From positions 4,830,501 through 4,894,500 of the forward strand of contig NZ_CP021112.1 of assembly GCF_002119765.1 (NCBI RefSeq): DNA of 64,000 nt, in the 5' to 3' direction. The translations under genes were made by a program, and so were the position numbers. Origin of the DNA: Pseudorhodoplanes sinuspersici. GTDB taxonomy: Bacteria; Pseudomonadota; Alphaproteobacteria; Rhizobiales; Xanthobacteraceae. Positions 25,925 to 35,590 of this stretch are shown one piece after another. The notes below the pieces were generated by a model. The model made no database searches. It was not told the DNA's origin and worked only from the letters and a program-made list of their open reading frames with translations. Position 1 is the stretch's first letter. The number at the start of each line of letters is the position of its first letter.

Positions 25925-27280
25925 TCAACTGTGTTCTTTTTTGCTTACCGTCTTCAGGCTGCGCAGGCGGGATACCCAGCCTTCCTTAACGACTTGTCGC
26001 ACGCGGCCCAATGCCAGCGAATCCGGCGGCACGTCCTCGGTGATCACCGAGCCTGAGCCGACATAGGCGCCGTCGCCGATTGTCACCGGTGCGACCAACG
26101 CTGAATTGGAGCCGACGAAAGCTCCCTTGCCGACATCCGTGCGCTGTTTTGACGTTCCGTCATAATTACAGAAAATCGTACCGGCACCGATATTGGCGCC
26201 CTCGCCGACGCGCCCGTCACCGATATAGGCGAGATGATTGGCCTTGGCGCCATCTTCCATTGTGGCTTCCTTCACCTCGACGAAATTGCCGACGCGCGCC
26301 GCCTTGCCGATTTTCGCGCCGGGCCGCAGCCGCGCATAGGGACCGATCGATGCACTCTCGCCGACATGCGCGCCGCTGAGATTCGAGAAGGCATGAATGA
26401 CGGCTTTCGATTCCACCGTCACGCCAGGGCCGAACACGACATAAGGTTCGACCGTCACATCACTTCCGAATGTGGTGTCGGCGGACAGAAACACCGTCTC
26501 CGGCGCGATCATGGTCACGCCGGCATCGAGCGCCGCCTTGCGCAGACGCTGCTGCAAGACCGCTTCCGCTTCGGCAAGTTGCGTCTTGGTGTTGATGCCG
26601 CGCACATCATCCTCGTCGACTTCGACCGCAACCGCGCGCAACCCGGACTTGGTGGCGAGCGCCACGGCATCCGTCAGGTAGAATTCCTTCTTCGCATTGT
26701 TGTCGTCGATACCATCGAGCAATGCGAGTGCGTGCCGGCCATCGAGCGCCATCAAGCCGCCGTTGCAAAGCCGGATCGCACGTTCGGCTTCGCTCGCATC
26801 ATTCTGCTCGCGGATGGCAACGAGTTGACCATCTTTCACAATGAGGCGGCCATAGCCGGTCGGATCGGCCGGCGTGAATCCGGCAACCGCGACCGCGGCG
26901 CCGCCCTTCAATGCATCGCGCAGCTTTTGCAGCGTTTCGGTCCGCACCAACGGCGTATCGGCAAAGACAATCAGAATGTCGTCGAAGCCGCGCTCGAGAA
27001 CCGGACGCGCGGCCAGCACCGCATGCGCTGTCCCAAGCCGCTGCATCTGCCGCGCCATCTCCGCATTGGGGATAATGCGCTTGGCTTCCTTGGCCACGGC
27101 ATCATGATCCGGGCCGACGACAACCGCGCACGCTTTTGCGCCCGCTTGCCCAACGGCGCGCAAAACATGACTGAGAAGCGTCTCGCCGCCGATCGCATGC
27201 AGCACTTTTGGGAGCGAGGAACGCATCCGCGTCCCCTCACCGGCCGCAAGCACAACTGCAAGGCATGTCCGTTCCGCCAT
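25925..27280 (-). CDS. glmU: Bifunctional UDP-N-acetylglucosamine pyrophosphorylase/glucosamine-1-phosphate N-acetyltransferase
   Basis: A protein of 451 residues carrying both GlmU domains. The N-terminal uridylyltransferase has [22 protein letters not shown] (nucleotide-binding signature) near residues 11-32. The C-terminal part is a left-handed beta-helix of hexapeptide repeats (about 255-430), with [14 protein letters not shown] and NLAYIGD-like NHLAYIGDG in the acetyltransferase site. It acetylates glucosamine 1-phosphate and then forms UDP-GlcNAc. Together with glmS downstream it covers the start and end of the pathway. Palindromic repeats lie upstream of its start. Confidence 0.97.
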   Translation of the reverse strand: MAERTCLAVVLAAGEGTRMRSSLPKVLHAIGGETLLSHVLRAVGQAGAKACAVVVGPDHDAVAKEAKRIIPNAEMARQMQRLGTAHAVLAARPVLERGFDDILIVFADTPLVRTETLQKLRDALKGGAAVAVAGFTPADPTGYGRLIVKDGQLVAIREQNDASEAERAIRLCNGGLMALDGRHALALLDGIDDNNAKKEFYLTDAVALATKSGLRAVAVEVDEDDVRGINTKTQLAEAEAVLQQRLRKAALDAGVTMIAPETVFLSADTTFGSDVTVEPYVVFGPGVTVESKAVIHAFSNLSGAHVGESASIGPYARLRPGAKIGKAARVGNFVEVKEATMEDGAKANHLAYIGDGRVGEGANIGAGTIFCNYDGTSKQRTDVGKGAFVGSNSALVAPVTIGDGAYVGSGSVITEDVPPDSLALGRVRQVVKEGWVSRLRSLKTVSKKEHS

Positions 27281-27308
27281 CTCGTCTTTCCCGATTAAAT
27301 CAGCACTC

Positions 27309-27379
27309 GTGTCCTGTCTTCAACGCTTCGTATCCCTTGCCGCGATTTCTTGAACGAAGCGTTGGAGACAAAAGGACAC
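27309..27379. repeat. Imperfect long inverted repeat upstream of glmU
   Basis: Arms CAACGCTTCGT (27321-27331) and ACGAAGCGTTG (27354-27364) are perfect complements. They extend outward imperfectly to GTGTCCT (27309-27315) and AGGACAC (27373-27379). The element starts 28 bp upstream of the glmU start and could form a large cruciform or a transcript hairpin. Confidence 0.65.
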
Positions 27380-27406
27380 TAGCAACTTTTGATTCTCGTG
27401 CGGTTT

Positions 27407-27462
27407 GTTTCTGACGTTCCGATGGAAGAGATGACCGCGAGGGCGATCGGAACGTCAGAAAC
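27407..27462. repeat. Perfect 17-bp inverted repeat with 22-bp loop
   Basis: GTTTCTGACGTTCCGAT (27407-27423) is matched exactly by ATCGGAACGTCAGAAAC (27446-27462). Together with the neighbouring inverted repeat it fills the spacer between glmU and the divergent SPOR-like gene. Confidence 0.7.
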
Positions 27463-27581
27463 ACCGCGCCAGGTCTTAGCCGAGCATCATGGCGCGGAAA
27501 AGCCGCAAGCGCCCGACTTGAAACCAAGTCTTAACGACGGCTTCCTGCTAGCATTTGCGGAACATGATTCGTGGCGGGAAG

Positions 27582-28391
27582 ATGCCGAAGCAAGCTATAA
27601 GACGCGCCAATCCCGTGGTTTCCCATCTGCGCCTCGATTTGCGCGGATTGGCGCGCCCCGCCCTCTGGGGGAGTGCGGCTGTCGCATCCCTGCTTGTGGT
27701 GGCCTTTGCGACACAGACCGCGACCGGCAAAAATCGCCTCGCCACGGCTTACAGCACGATCACGGGGGCGTCCGAGGTCGCCGCCCTGGAGCGGGAACAA
27801 AAGTCGGCTCAACGGGAACACGTCCTGCAGGTCGAGACACGGAATCTGACCGAGACGATGCGCAACCTTTCGGCAGATCGCGATCAATTGCTGGCGCGCA
27901 TGGCTGTGCTCGAACGTAATTATGAAGACGTCGTCACCGGTTCGATCGGCCGGCTGACCCATCCGCCGCAATCATCCACTGAACAGTTGTTTCCGATTGC
28001 GCCGTCGACCGAACTCGCGCCGGTGATCCCGCCGCCACAACCGATCGCAACGATCCCGGTGGACCGCGACGGCGCGGCCGCACCCCAGACGGAATTGGCC
28101 GATACGACATCGGCCCGTACCGATTTCGGCGTCGATCTCGGCGGCGCTCCGACGCTCGCGTCCATCCGCACGGCCTGGAACCAGATTCGCCGCAATCACG
28201 CCTCGCTGCTTGACGGCTTGCGGCCGGTCATTGGTGTCCGCGACGGCAAAGGCGGACAGGTGGATCTGCGCCTCATCGCCGGTCCCATCGCCAATGCCGC
28301 GACCGCTGCCAAACTCTGCGCTTCGCTCGCCGCGTCCAATCAGCCGTGTCAGCCGGCGACGTTCGACGGACAACGGCTCGCTCTGCGCTGA
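27582..28391 (+). CDS. Membrane-anchored SPOR-like domain protein
   Basis: A protein of about 269 residues. A basic N-terminus precedes one transmembrane helix (ARPALWGSAAVASLLVVAFA, about residues 25-44), then a coiled-coil region (AALEREQKSAQREHV), a Pro-rich linker (about 120-170), and a C-terminal domain of about 85 residues (IRTAWNQIRRNHASLLDGL ... VDLRLIAGPIANAATAAKLC) that looks like a divergent SPOR/septal peptidoglycan-binding fold. It is probably an inner-membrane protein reaching into the periplasm. The start is ATG 27582, with GGCGGGAAG just before; ATG 27564 is the alternative. The exact role is unknown. Confidence 0.78.
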   Translation: MPKQAIRRANPVVSHLRLDLRGLARPALWGSAAVASLLVVAFATQTATGKNRLATAYSTITGASEVAALEREQKSAQREHVLQVETRNLTETMRNLSADRDQLLARMAVLERNYEDVVTGSIGRLTHPPQSSTEQLFPIAPSTELAPVIPPPQPIATIPVDRDGAAAPQTELADTTSARTDFGVDLGGAPTLASIRTAWNQIRRNHASLLDGLRPVIGVRDGKGGQVDLRLIAGPIANAATAAKLCASLAASNQPCQPATFDGQRLALR

Positions 28392-28447
28392 GCAACAGCA
28401 TATCTACGAGCATTGCCCAGCCCGTTTCTCCGCGCCATATTGGCGAT

Positions 28448-28840
28448 ATGACAGCGCGCCCCCTCTTCCGCCCGACCGCCCAGCAAACCTCCTGGCTGAT
28501 CACGCTTGGCTTTCTCGCGCTCGGATACGCGCTTTATATGCGGTACATGGCGATCGAGCTGACCAGCGTGGGTCTCGCCTGTCAGGCCGGCGCGCAAACC
28601 TGGCTGTGCTCCACCCGTCAACTCGTGATGGTGCTGTTCAATAATTCGGTGTTCGGCTGGGTGGCGCTGGCAGCGGCCCTACTTAATCTGATCCGGCCAT
28701 CGCTGTTTCTGTTCGGCATCGCATTGGCGGCCGGCGCCGCCGGCGTCGTGCTTTATAACGCCGGCTTGGCCGGCCTCGCCCTCGCCTTGCTGGTTATCAG
28801 CTTTGCGCGCCCGGCACCGATCGGCGCAGAAGAAGACTGA
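28448..28840 (+). CDS. Hypothetical four-helix membrane protein
   Basis: A protein of 130 residues with about four hydrophobic segments: SWLITLGFLALGYALYM, a middle pair around FGWVALAAALLNLI and LFLFGIALAAGAAGVVLY, and GLALALLVISFA. Two cysteines (GLACQAGAQTWLCS) lie in the loop after the first helix. No family is recognised. Its 3' end overlaps the convergent ndvC-like gene by 44 bp, so transcripts of the two genes would share antisense sequence. Confidence 0.7.
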   Translation: MTARPLFRPTAQQTSWLITLGFLALGYALYMRYMAIELTSVGLACQAGAQTWLCSTRQLVMVLFNNSVFGWVALAAALLNLIRPSLFLFGIALAAGAAGVVLYNAGLAGLALALLVISFARPAPIGAEED

Positions 28841-30452
28841 GCGCCAGAGCCGCGAGCAAGGCGCAGAACCAGAGCGATTGCCAATTGGCGAAGCTCTCGT
28901 TGAAGACGATGTAAATCGCCGACAGCACCAGCACAGAAGCCGCGGTGCGTTCAGCCAATCCAGGCTTGCTCCAGCGGCTGAACAGCGCCAGCACCACGAC
29001 TGGCACGATCGCCGCCGTCAGCGGCGCGTAGGTGAAGTCGCGATAGCGCGGATCGAAGACGAGGCCGAGCGCGATTTGGATCGCAAGGACCGTCACCGCG
29101 ACAACCAATAGGCCGGTGACAATATCCGGCCGCGCGGGCATTGCCGCCTCCCCGCGTGCAAGGCTGCCCGCGAATGATGGAACGGTCGCCCGCCGCATGA
29201 CTGTACTGGCCGTGGCGATCGGCACGAAAGCCGCGAGCGCGACCAGCGCACCCGACCGCAGCCATGCGCCGAGACCGAGGCTTTCATAGACGGTCTTTTC
29301 AACCGCCAGGCCGAGCATCGTGCCGCCGGCCAGCGCGATGATGGCGACAGCCAGCCATGACATCACCGAAGAGTCAGCTTTGGCATCGGACCGCCGGGTC
29401 CATCCCGCAGCGGCAAAAATGATCGCGACGAAAGCAATACCGGCGCCCGCCTGCGACAACCAGTGTGGGTGGTTGGAGACGGGCGCACCCCACTGAAATT
29501 TTGGCTGGCGCGTGGCGTCGTCGAACAATCCCCAATAGCCGCCGACCGTGCCTTCCAGCCGCCGCTTCCAGGGCTGGTCGAAAGCCTCGATGACGTTGAC
29601 GCGATAGCCGCGCTGATTGGCCAGCGCCAGGATCTCCTGAAGGATCAGCGCCTCATTGACCAGTGACGGCAAGGCGCCCTCGCGCATCCGCCCCTGGCTC
29701 GGCCAGCCGGTCTCGCCGATCAGGATATCCTTGTTCGGAAAGGCCGCCGCCATCTTCTCACGGATGGCGCCGACATGCGCCGCCGCGTCCTTCGCCGGGA
29801 TCGGATAATCCTCCCAGTACGGCAGGATATGAATGGTAACGAAATCGACGGCGTCATAGACCTCGCGATGGCGCAGCCAGAATTCCCAGACGTCGGCATA
29901 TGTCACCGGCATCGAGACCTGCTTCTTCACCTGGCGGATGAAGTTGGCGACATCGGCTCCCGATAATTCGCCGCGCAGAAGTACTTCGTTGCCAACCACC
30001 ACTGACTGGATCACGTCCGGAAAGCGCTTGGCCAAAGCCACCACGCTCTCGACCTGCTGTCGGTTCTTCTCAGGATGGCTGGACAGCCAGAGCCCCTGGA
30101 TCACCTTCAGACCGACGCGCTGGGCGATGGCCGGCACCTGATCGAGCCCATGCTCGGTGGAATAGGTGCGGATACAGTCGGTCAGTTGCTTGAGACGGGT
30201 GAGATCGTCCTCGATCTGCGCCGCCTGGATAAAAGTCCCGGCGCTCAATGGCGACTGCTCGCCCCGGAACGGGGCGTAGGATACGCATTGCAGCTTGTCG
30301 CCCGCGGCGGCCGCGGCCGGCATCGGCACAGGCTTGCCGAGCCACCACCACGTGAGGGCAACGAGAGCCGAAACGGCAACAAAAAATAAGGCCGGGACCC
30401 CGGCGCGGCTTAACGATTGTTCATGCATGATCTGCGGACGCTGTACCATCAT
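28797..30452 (-). CDS. ndvC: Beta-glucan glycosyltransferase/GH17-type membrane protein (NdvC-like)
   Basis: A protein of 551 residues. One N-terminal membrane anchor is followed by a glycoside hydrolase family 17 domain (about 55-330), with the acid/base glutamate E156 in VVVGNEVLLRGE and the nucleophile E247 in ILIGETGWPSQG. About eight transmembrane helices make up the C-terminal half. This domain order and size fit Bradyrhizobium NdvC, which with NdvB makes cyclic beta-(1,3),(1,6)-glucan; the GH17 part may act as a transglycosylase forming the beta-1,6 links. It lies divergent from the small glucan protein and ndvB. The start MMVQ at 30452 has no strong ribosome site; MHEQ at 30428 is possible. 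Confidence 0.83.
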   Translation of the reverse strand: MMVQRPQIMHEQSLSRAGVPALFFVAVSALVALTWWWLGKPVPMPAAAAAGDKLQCVSYAPFRGEQSPLSAGTFIQAAQIEDDLTRLKQLTDCIRTYSTEHGLDQVPAIAQRVGLKVIQGLWLSSHPEKNRQQVESVVALAKRFPDVIQSVVVGNEVLLRGELSGADVANFIRQVKKQVSMPVTYADVWEFWLRHREVYDAVDFVTIHILPYWEDYPIPAKDAAAHVGAIREKMAAAFPNKDILIGETGWPSQGRMREGALPSLVNEALILQEILALANQRGYRVNVIEAFDQPWKRRLEGTVGGYWGLFDDATRQPKFQWGAPVSNHPHWLSQAGAGIAFVAIIFAAAGWTRRSDAKADSSVMSWLAVAIIALAGGTMLGLAVEKTVYESLGLGAWLRSGALVALAAFVPIATASTVMRRATVPSFAGSLARGEAAMPARPDIVTGLLVVAVTVLAIQIALGLVFDPRYRDFTYAPLTAAIVPVVVLALFSRWSKPGLAERTAASVLVLSAIYIVFNESFANWQSLWFCALLAALALSLLLRRSVPGAQS

Positions 30453-30658
30453 CTACCGCAATGGCACGAACTACCGCTCCGCGACAAATGCGCTCTCTTT
30501 TGTTTCGAAACGGCGGCACTAACTTACCGGATGTGCTGGACAAATCCCGCGAAAGGCGGAAATCTTGGAGCATTGGAAACCGGGCCGCATTGCTGACCGG
30601 ATTCCCATGCAGATAGGTCTTTCAACAGCCGCTCGAAAACTTTGGATTAGCCGCCATC

Positions 30659-31138
30659 ATGTCGTTCCGCCTTGCTCAAGCTCTACCAGCTCTCTGCCTC
30701 GCCCTCTCGTTCGCGGCAGGGCCCGCCTTGGCGCAAAGCGATCCGAATCAGGGCGACAAGGCCAAGCAGCAGCAAGGCGAGCAGAAGAAGGACGCGCCAC
30801 GCGTCAACGAACTGCTCGAAGTCTCGAAGCAATTGACCGGACCTGCCGGCAATCCGGAATGTGTTTGGGTGGGCCGAAATATCGTCGGCCGCCTCTATGC
30901 GAATGATCTCGACACCGCTTTTCGCCATCTCGATCTTTACGACCGTTTCGGTTGCCCGGGCGGCCATGTCCAGGCAGCGTTTCGCTGCGTTTTGAAACAG
31001 ACGCCAGCCGAACCGCAGAAGCAGGATAACGTTAACGCGCGCGTTCATTCATGCTGGGTTAATCCAGCGGCGCCGCCTACCGCTGCGGCGGTGGTAACGA
31101 CACCTGCGACGACGCCGACCGGAACAACAACGCAGTGA
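30659..31138 (+). CDS. Small secreted beta-(1-3),(1-6)-glucan biosynthesis-associated protein
   Basis: A protein of 159 residues with a clear signal peptide (cleavage after ALA near residue 25) and a charged linker. The compact domain (about 48-135) contains QLTGPAGNPECVWVGRNIVG, then DTAFRHLDLYDRFGCPGGH, and ends with NVNARVHSCWVNP. Four cysteines in this domain could form two disulfides. A Thr/Pro-rich tail follows. I associate this pattern with short proteins annotated as glucan biosynthesis proteins next to ndv genes, and its position between ndvC and ndvB supports that. A catalytic role is not visible; it may be a periplasmic accessory. Confidence 0.78.
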   Translation: MSFRLAQALPALCLALSFAAGPALAQSDPNQGDKAKQQQGEQKKDAPRVNELLEVSKQLTGPAGNPECVWVGRNIVGRLYANDLDTAFRHLDLYDRFGCPGGHVQAAFRCVLKQTPAEPQKQDNVNARVHSCWVNPAAPPTAAAVVTTPATTPTGTTTQ

Positions 31139-31257
31139 CGGAAATTATGATTTCGCTAAACGACGTCATCAATTCGCCACGGCTGACTGCAATTAAAAAT
31201 TAGCCTCTTCGGAGGTAGTTGATCGTCGTAGCAGGCGTTGCTCCAGGGGACGGGGCG

Positions 31258-34089
31258 ATGTCCTTCACCTCGCCCCGCTCGGTTACGCGTTTCATGCGCC
31301 TCGTCGCAATTGTCGTCGCGCTCGTTGCCTGTGTGCATACAGGTCTGTGGGCCCTCTCCGAAAAAAAGGTCTCTGCGCCTGACATCATTGGTCCGGTGGC
31401 GAGCATGTCGTATGCACCGTTCCAGGGCGCGACACACGCCGACAAGGCAAGAACCAGCATTGCACAGATCAGGTCCGACCTGCGGACGCTCTCGCCGCAG
31501 ACGCGGGCGGTCCGTACTTACTCGGCGACGGGCGGTGTCGAACTCGTGCCGCAAGTCGCCGCCGAGTTCGGTCTGAAAGTCACAGCCGGCGCCTGGCTCG
31601 ATAACGATCCGGAGCGTAACGAGCGCGAACTTCGCTCGATCATCGACCTCGCCCGCAAGAATTCGAATATCTCCGGCATCGTCGTCGCCAACGAGTCCGT
31701 TTACCGCGGCGAAACCATCCTGGTCGGCAAAGACGACAAGCTGACCAAGGAAGAGCTCGACCTGATCAGTTCGGCCCGCAATGCGGACGAGCAGACCAAG
31801 ATCAAGGAAAAGGTCAACGTTGCGCGTCTGATCAAAACGATCCAGCGGGTGAAGCGCGAAGTTTCGATCCCGGTTACCACCGGCGAAATCTGGAGCGTCT
31901 GGCGCGACCACCCTGAACTCGTCGCTGCCGTCGACTACATCGCCGTCCATATCCTGCCCTACTGGGAAGGCGTACCAAACCAAGCGGCGGTCGACGCAGC
32001 CATGGGCGGCTACCACCAGCTGCGCGAGATGTATCCCGGCAAGCGCATCGTCATCGCGGAATTCGGCTGGCCGAGCGCGGGTTATAACTTCAAGCTGGCC
32101 AAGCCCGGCTTGTTCGAACAGGCGGTCGTGCTGCGCGATTTTATCTCGCGCGCTGAGGCGATGGGCATCGACTACAACATCGTCGAAGCCATCGATCAGC
32201 CATGGAAGATCTTTGAAGGTAGCGTTGGTCCCTACTGGGGCATGTTCAACGACGCCCGCGAGCAGAAATTTGCGTGGAGCGGCCCCGTTACCGATCCCGA
32301 ACATTGGAAGCTGGCCATTCTGTCGGTGCTGCTCGGCCTCCTGCTGTCACTGCCGCTCCTTGGTATGACGGTGACGATGACGCAGGGTATGGTGCTGGCC
32401 ACCGCGGCCAATGTTGTCGGTGCCTGGTTCACCGCGGTCTTTGCGTTCTGGAAGGGCCATTACTTCGTGCCCGGCGCGGCCGCTGCATTGGCTGTCGGCG
32501 TCGTGCTGCTGGTGCCGCTGGTGCTGATCGCGCTCGCCCGCATCGAGGAAATCGCCGCCATCGCCTTTGGCCGCAAACCGCGCCGCCTCTTGCAGGTGGC
32601 GTCGCCGTCGATTGCGCCGGACGCCCTGGCGTCAGGCTATGCACCGAAAGTGTCGATCCATATCCCGGCCTACAAGGAACAGCCGGATATGCTGAAAGCC
32701 ACGCTCGATGCGGTGGCCGGTCTGACCTACCCGAACTTCGAATGCATCGTTATCATCAACAACACGCCCGATCCGGTCTATTGGCAGCCGATTGAAGAGC
32801 ATTGCCACACGCTCGGCGAGCGCTTCAAGTTCCTGCGTGAAGACAAGGTTGAAGGTTTCAAGGCTGGCGCGCTGCGCATCGCGCTTGAGAAGACCGCGCC
32901 CGACGCCGAGATCATCGGCATTCTCGATGCCGACTATATTGTCGCGCCGGGCTGGCTGACCGACCTCGTCCCGACCTTTGCCGATCCGAAGGTCGGCCTC
33001 GTCCAGGCACCGCAGGAGCATCGCGATGGCGACCGCAGCGTGATGCATTATGCGATGGCGGGTGAATATTCCGGCTTCTTCGACATCGGCATGGTGGAGC
33101 GCAACGAGAAGAACGCCATCATCGTCCATGGCACGATGTGCCTGATGCGCCGCACCGCCCTCGCCGCCGCCGGCAACTGGTCGAGCGACACCATCTGCGA
33201 GGATACCGACCTCGGCCTGACCATGATCGAGCTCGGCTGGAAGACGCATTATACCAACCGCCGCTATGGCTTCGGCCTCTTGCCGGATACATTCGGCGCG
33301 TTCAAGAAACAGCGCCATCGCTGGGCCTATGGCGGCGTGCAGATCGTCAAAAAGCACTGGCGCCGTTTCCTGCCCGGTGTCTCAAGCCTGACCCGCGACC
33401 AGAAGCGCCAATTCATGCTCGGCTGGTTGAACTGGCTTGGCGCCGAAGCGCTTGGCGTCGTGGTGGCGATTTTCAACCTGCTCTGGGTGCCGGTCGTGGC
33501 CTTCGTTGGCATCGCCATTCCGGACACGATCCTGACCATTCCGATCCTCGCCGCCTTCGTCGTATCGCTTGCGCATTTCGTCGTGCTGTATCGGTTGCGC
33601 GTTGCGATCCCGAAGAAGCAGACCTTCGGCGCGATGTTCGCGGCCATGTCCCTTCAGCTCACCGTTGCGCGCGCTGTCGCCGACGGCCTGATCAAGGAGC
33701 ACCTGCCTTTCGCCCGCACAGCGAAAGGCAACCGTGCCCGCAAGCCGATGCAATTCGACGGTTTCTGGGAGCTGATCCTGGGCAGCCTGTTGATCATCGG
33801 CGCGATCACACTGGTGGCAACCAACACCCTGCAGATCACGGAGATCTACATCTTCGCGGCCGTGCTGGTGGTCCAGAGCCTGCCGTTCCTCTCGGCTGCC
33901 GGCCTTGCCGCCCTCGAAGGGCGCCAGATCAACGACTTTGCCTTCTGGGCCGAGCTGCAGCCGCGTCTCGTCTCAGCCTGGCGGCGCGCTCCGGCACTCA
34001 CCGCCGCGAAAGCGCCGGGGCTCGCCAATGCCATCGTCGAGGTGCCGGCCGCGACGACTGGCGAAAAGCAGCCCGAGATCGTCCAGTAA
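31258..34089 (+). CDS. ndvB: Cyclic beta-glucan synthase: GH17 plus GT2 membrane protein (NdvB-like)
   Basis: A protein of about 943 residues. After one membrane anchor comes a GH17 domain (about 45-330; GIVVANESVYRGE and IVIAEFGWPSAG hold the two glutamates), then transmembrane helices (about 345-430). A GT2 glycosyltransferase domain follows (about 460-710), with SIHIPAYKE, the DAD motif in ILDADYIVAPGW near 554, CEDTDLGL near 645 and QRHRWAYGG near 684, and then more helices. The size matches the roughly 102 kDa NdvB of Bradyrhizobium, which polymerises UDP-glucose into beta-1,3-glucan needed for osmotic adaptation and nodulation. ATG 31258 is used; a TTG at 31219 sits too close to a GGAGG. 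Confidence 0.88.
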   Translation: MSFTSPRSVTRFMRLVAIVVALVACVHTGLWALSEKKVSAPDIIGPVASMSYAPFQGATHADKARTSIAQIRSDLRTLSPQTRAVRTYSATGGVELVPQVAAEFGLKVTAGAWLDNDPERNERELRSIIDLARKNSNISGIVVANESVYRGETILVGKDDKLTKEELDLISSARNADEQTKIKEKVNVARLIKTIQRVKREVSIPVTTGEIWSVWRDHPELVAAVDYIAVHILPYWEGVPNQAAVDAAMGGYHQLREMYPGKRIVIAEFGWPSAGYNFKLAKPGLFEQAVVLRDFISRAEAMGIDYNIVEAIDQPWKIFEGSVGPYWGMFNDAREQKFAWSGPVTDPEHWKLAILSVLLGLLLSLPLLGMTVTMTQGMVLATAANVVGAWFTAVFAFWKGHYFVPGAAAALAVGVVLLVPLVLIALARIEEIAAIAFGRKPRRLLQVASPSIAPDALASGYAPKVSIHIPAYKEQPDMLKATLDAVAGLTYPNFECIVIINNTPDPVYWQPIEEHCHTLGERFKFLREDKVEGFKAGALRIALEKTAPDAEIIGILDADYIVAPGWLTDLVPTFADPKVGLVQAPQEHRDGDRSVMHYAMAGEYSGFFDIGMVERNEKNAIIVHGTMCLMRRTALAAAGNWSSDTICEDTDLGLTMIELGWKTHYTNRRYGFGLLPDTFGAFKKQRHRWAYGGVQIVKKHWRRFLPGVSSLTRDQKRQFMLGWLNWLGAEALGVVVAIFNLLWVPVVAFVGIAIPDTILTIPILAAFVVSLAHFVVLYRLRVAIPKKQTFGAMFAAMSLQLTVARAVADGLIKEHLPFARTAKGNRARKPMQFDGFWELILGSLLIIGAITLVATNTLQITEIYIFAAVLVVQSLPFLSAAGLAALEGRQINDFAFWAELQPRLVSAWRRAPALTAAKAPGLANAIVEVPAATTGEKQPEIVQ

Positions 34090-34110
34090 ACTGATCCCTA
34101 TTTCGAAAAG

Positions 34111-34140
34111 AAAAAGGACCGCGATCTGCGGTCCTTTTTT
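34111..34140 (+). terminator. Rho-independent terminator after ndvB
   Basis: Stem GGACCGC/GCGGTCC with a short loop, preceded by AAAAA and followed by six or more T (34135-34140), just after the ndvB stop. The A-run on the left means it could also stop the convergent M20 gene. Confidence 0.85.
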
Positions 34141-34165
34141 ATTGGCCATTCGGCCGTGTCCGAGG

Positions 34166-35341
34166 TTATGCCGGCAGCGCCTTCTCGACCAGCTTCACCC
34201 AATAGGACGATCCGATCGGGATGACGTCGTCGTTGAAATCGTAAGCGGGGTGATGCAGGCCGGCGCTGTCGCCATTGCCCACGAAGATGAAGGCACCCGG
34301 CCGCGCATTGAGCATATAGGAGAAATCCTCCGCGCCCATCATCGGCGGCAGTTCGTCATTGACGCGATCCTTACCTGCGACTTCCGAAGCGACGGACGCC
34401 GCGAATGCGGTCTGGTCGGCGTGATTGCGGGTGACCGGATAACCGCGGTGATAGCTCACGCGCGCCGTCGCGCCGTGAAGTCTCGCGACACCCTCGACCA
34501 CTTCGCGCACGCGCTTCTCCAGAAGGTCGCGCACCTCATCGGTCAGGCTGCGGATCGTGCCGGCGAGCTTTGCGGTCTGCGGAATGACATTGTTGGTCGT
34601 GCCGGCCTGAAACACGCAGATCGATACCACACCTGACTCCAGCGGATCGACATTGCGTGAGACGATCGACTGCAACTGGTTGACCATCTGCGCGCCGACC
34701 AGAATGGGATCGATGCCCAGATGCGGCCGCGCCGCATGCGCGCCTTTGCCCTCGATCTCGATCGAGACATAGTCGGCCGCCGCCATCATCGGACCGGCCC
34801 GCATGCCGAACTGCCCGACCGGCATGCCGGGATAATTGTGCATCCCGTACACCTCCTCGATGCCGAACCGGTCCATCATGCCGTCGGCCACCATCTCCTT
34901 GCCGCCGCCACCGCCCTCCTCGGCGGGCTGGAAGATCACAACGGCGGTGCCGCCAAAATTGCGGGTCTCGGCAAGGTATTTGGCAGCACCCAGCAGCATG
35001 GCGGTGTGACCGTCATGGCCGCAGGCGTGCATCTTGCCCTTGATGGTGGATTTGTAGGCCAGCCCGGTCGCCTCCTCGATCGGCAGCGCGTCCATATCGG
35101 CGCGCAGGCCGATGACCGACGCCCGGCCGCCGGAAGCCGGTTTATTGCCTTTGATGACGCCGACAACGCCAGTGCGGCCGATCCCCGGAACCACCTCATC
35201 GCAGCCGAAGGCCTTCAGCTTCTCGGCTACCGACGCCGCCGTGCGGTGAACATCGAACAGGAGTTCCGGATTGGCATGGATATCGCGCCGCCAGGCCGTG
35301 ATTTCCGGGTGAAATTCGGCAATGCGGTTCACGATCGGCAT
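34166..35341 (-). CDS. M20 family amidohydrolase (hippurate/N-acyl amino acid hydrolase-like)
   Basis: A protein of 391 residues of the M20D peptidase/amidohydrolase family. Metal-site motifs are MHACGHDGHTAMLLG near residue 95, PAEEGGGGGKEMV with the catalytic Glu pair near residue 130, GMHNYPGMPVG, and EDFSYML near the C-terminus. A bacterial dimerisation domain lies between. It removes acyl groups from N-acyl amino acids or related amides; the substrate is unknown. The start is ATG 35341 (MPIVNRIAEFHPEIT), which has GGAG eight bases upstream and matches family N-termini better than the longer reading from 35380. Confidence 0.9.
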   Translation of the reverse strand: MPIVNRIAEFHPEITAWRRDIHANPELLFDVHRTAASVAEKLKAFGCDEVVPGIGRTGVVGVIKGNKPASGGRASVIGLRADMDALPIEEATGLAYKSTIKGKMHACGHDGHTAMLLGAAKYLAETRNFGGTAVVIFQPAEEGGGGGKEMVADGMMDRFGIEEVYGMHNYPGMPVGQFGMRAGPMMAAADYVSIEIEGKGAHAARPHLGIDPILVGAQMVNQLQSIVSRNVDPLESGVVSICVFQAGTTNNVIPQTAKLAGTIRSLTDEVRDLLEKRVREVVEGVARLHGATARVSYHRGYPVTRNHADQTAFAASVASEVAGKDRVNDELPPMMGAEDFSYMLNARPGAFIFVGNGDSAGLHHPAYDFNDDVIPIGSSYWVKLVEKALPA

Positions 35342-35590
35342 ATTTCTGGCTCCGGAGGCGGGTGTTTCAGCTTGATTCACATAGTAAATCGCGGCGACGA
35401 CATCAGGGCAACAGCAGGTTCTCGCGACGATTTTGCCCTTGTTAGCCGCATTCGGCTGCTTCGCCCACAGGGATAGGAATTTTTCGTTGTCCTGCCGTCA
35501 ATCTCGGCTTATGTGTCCGCCCTGCCGTTCGCGGCATGGCTGCGCGGCCGATCTCTATCGTCCCTGCCAGCCTATTCCGGATCGCTCCGG

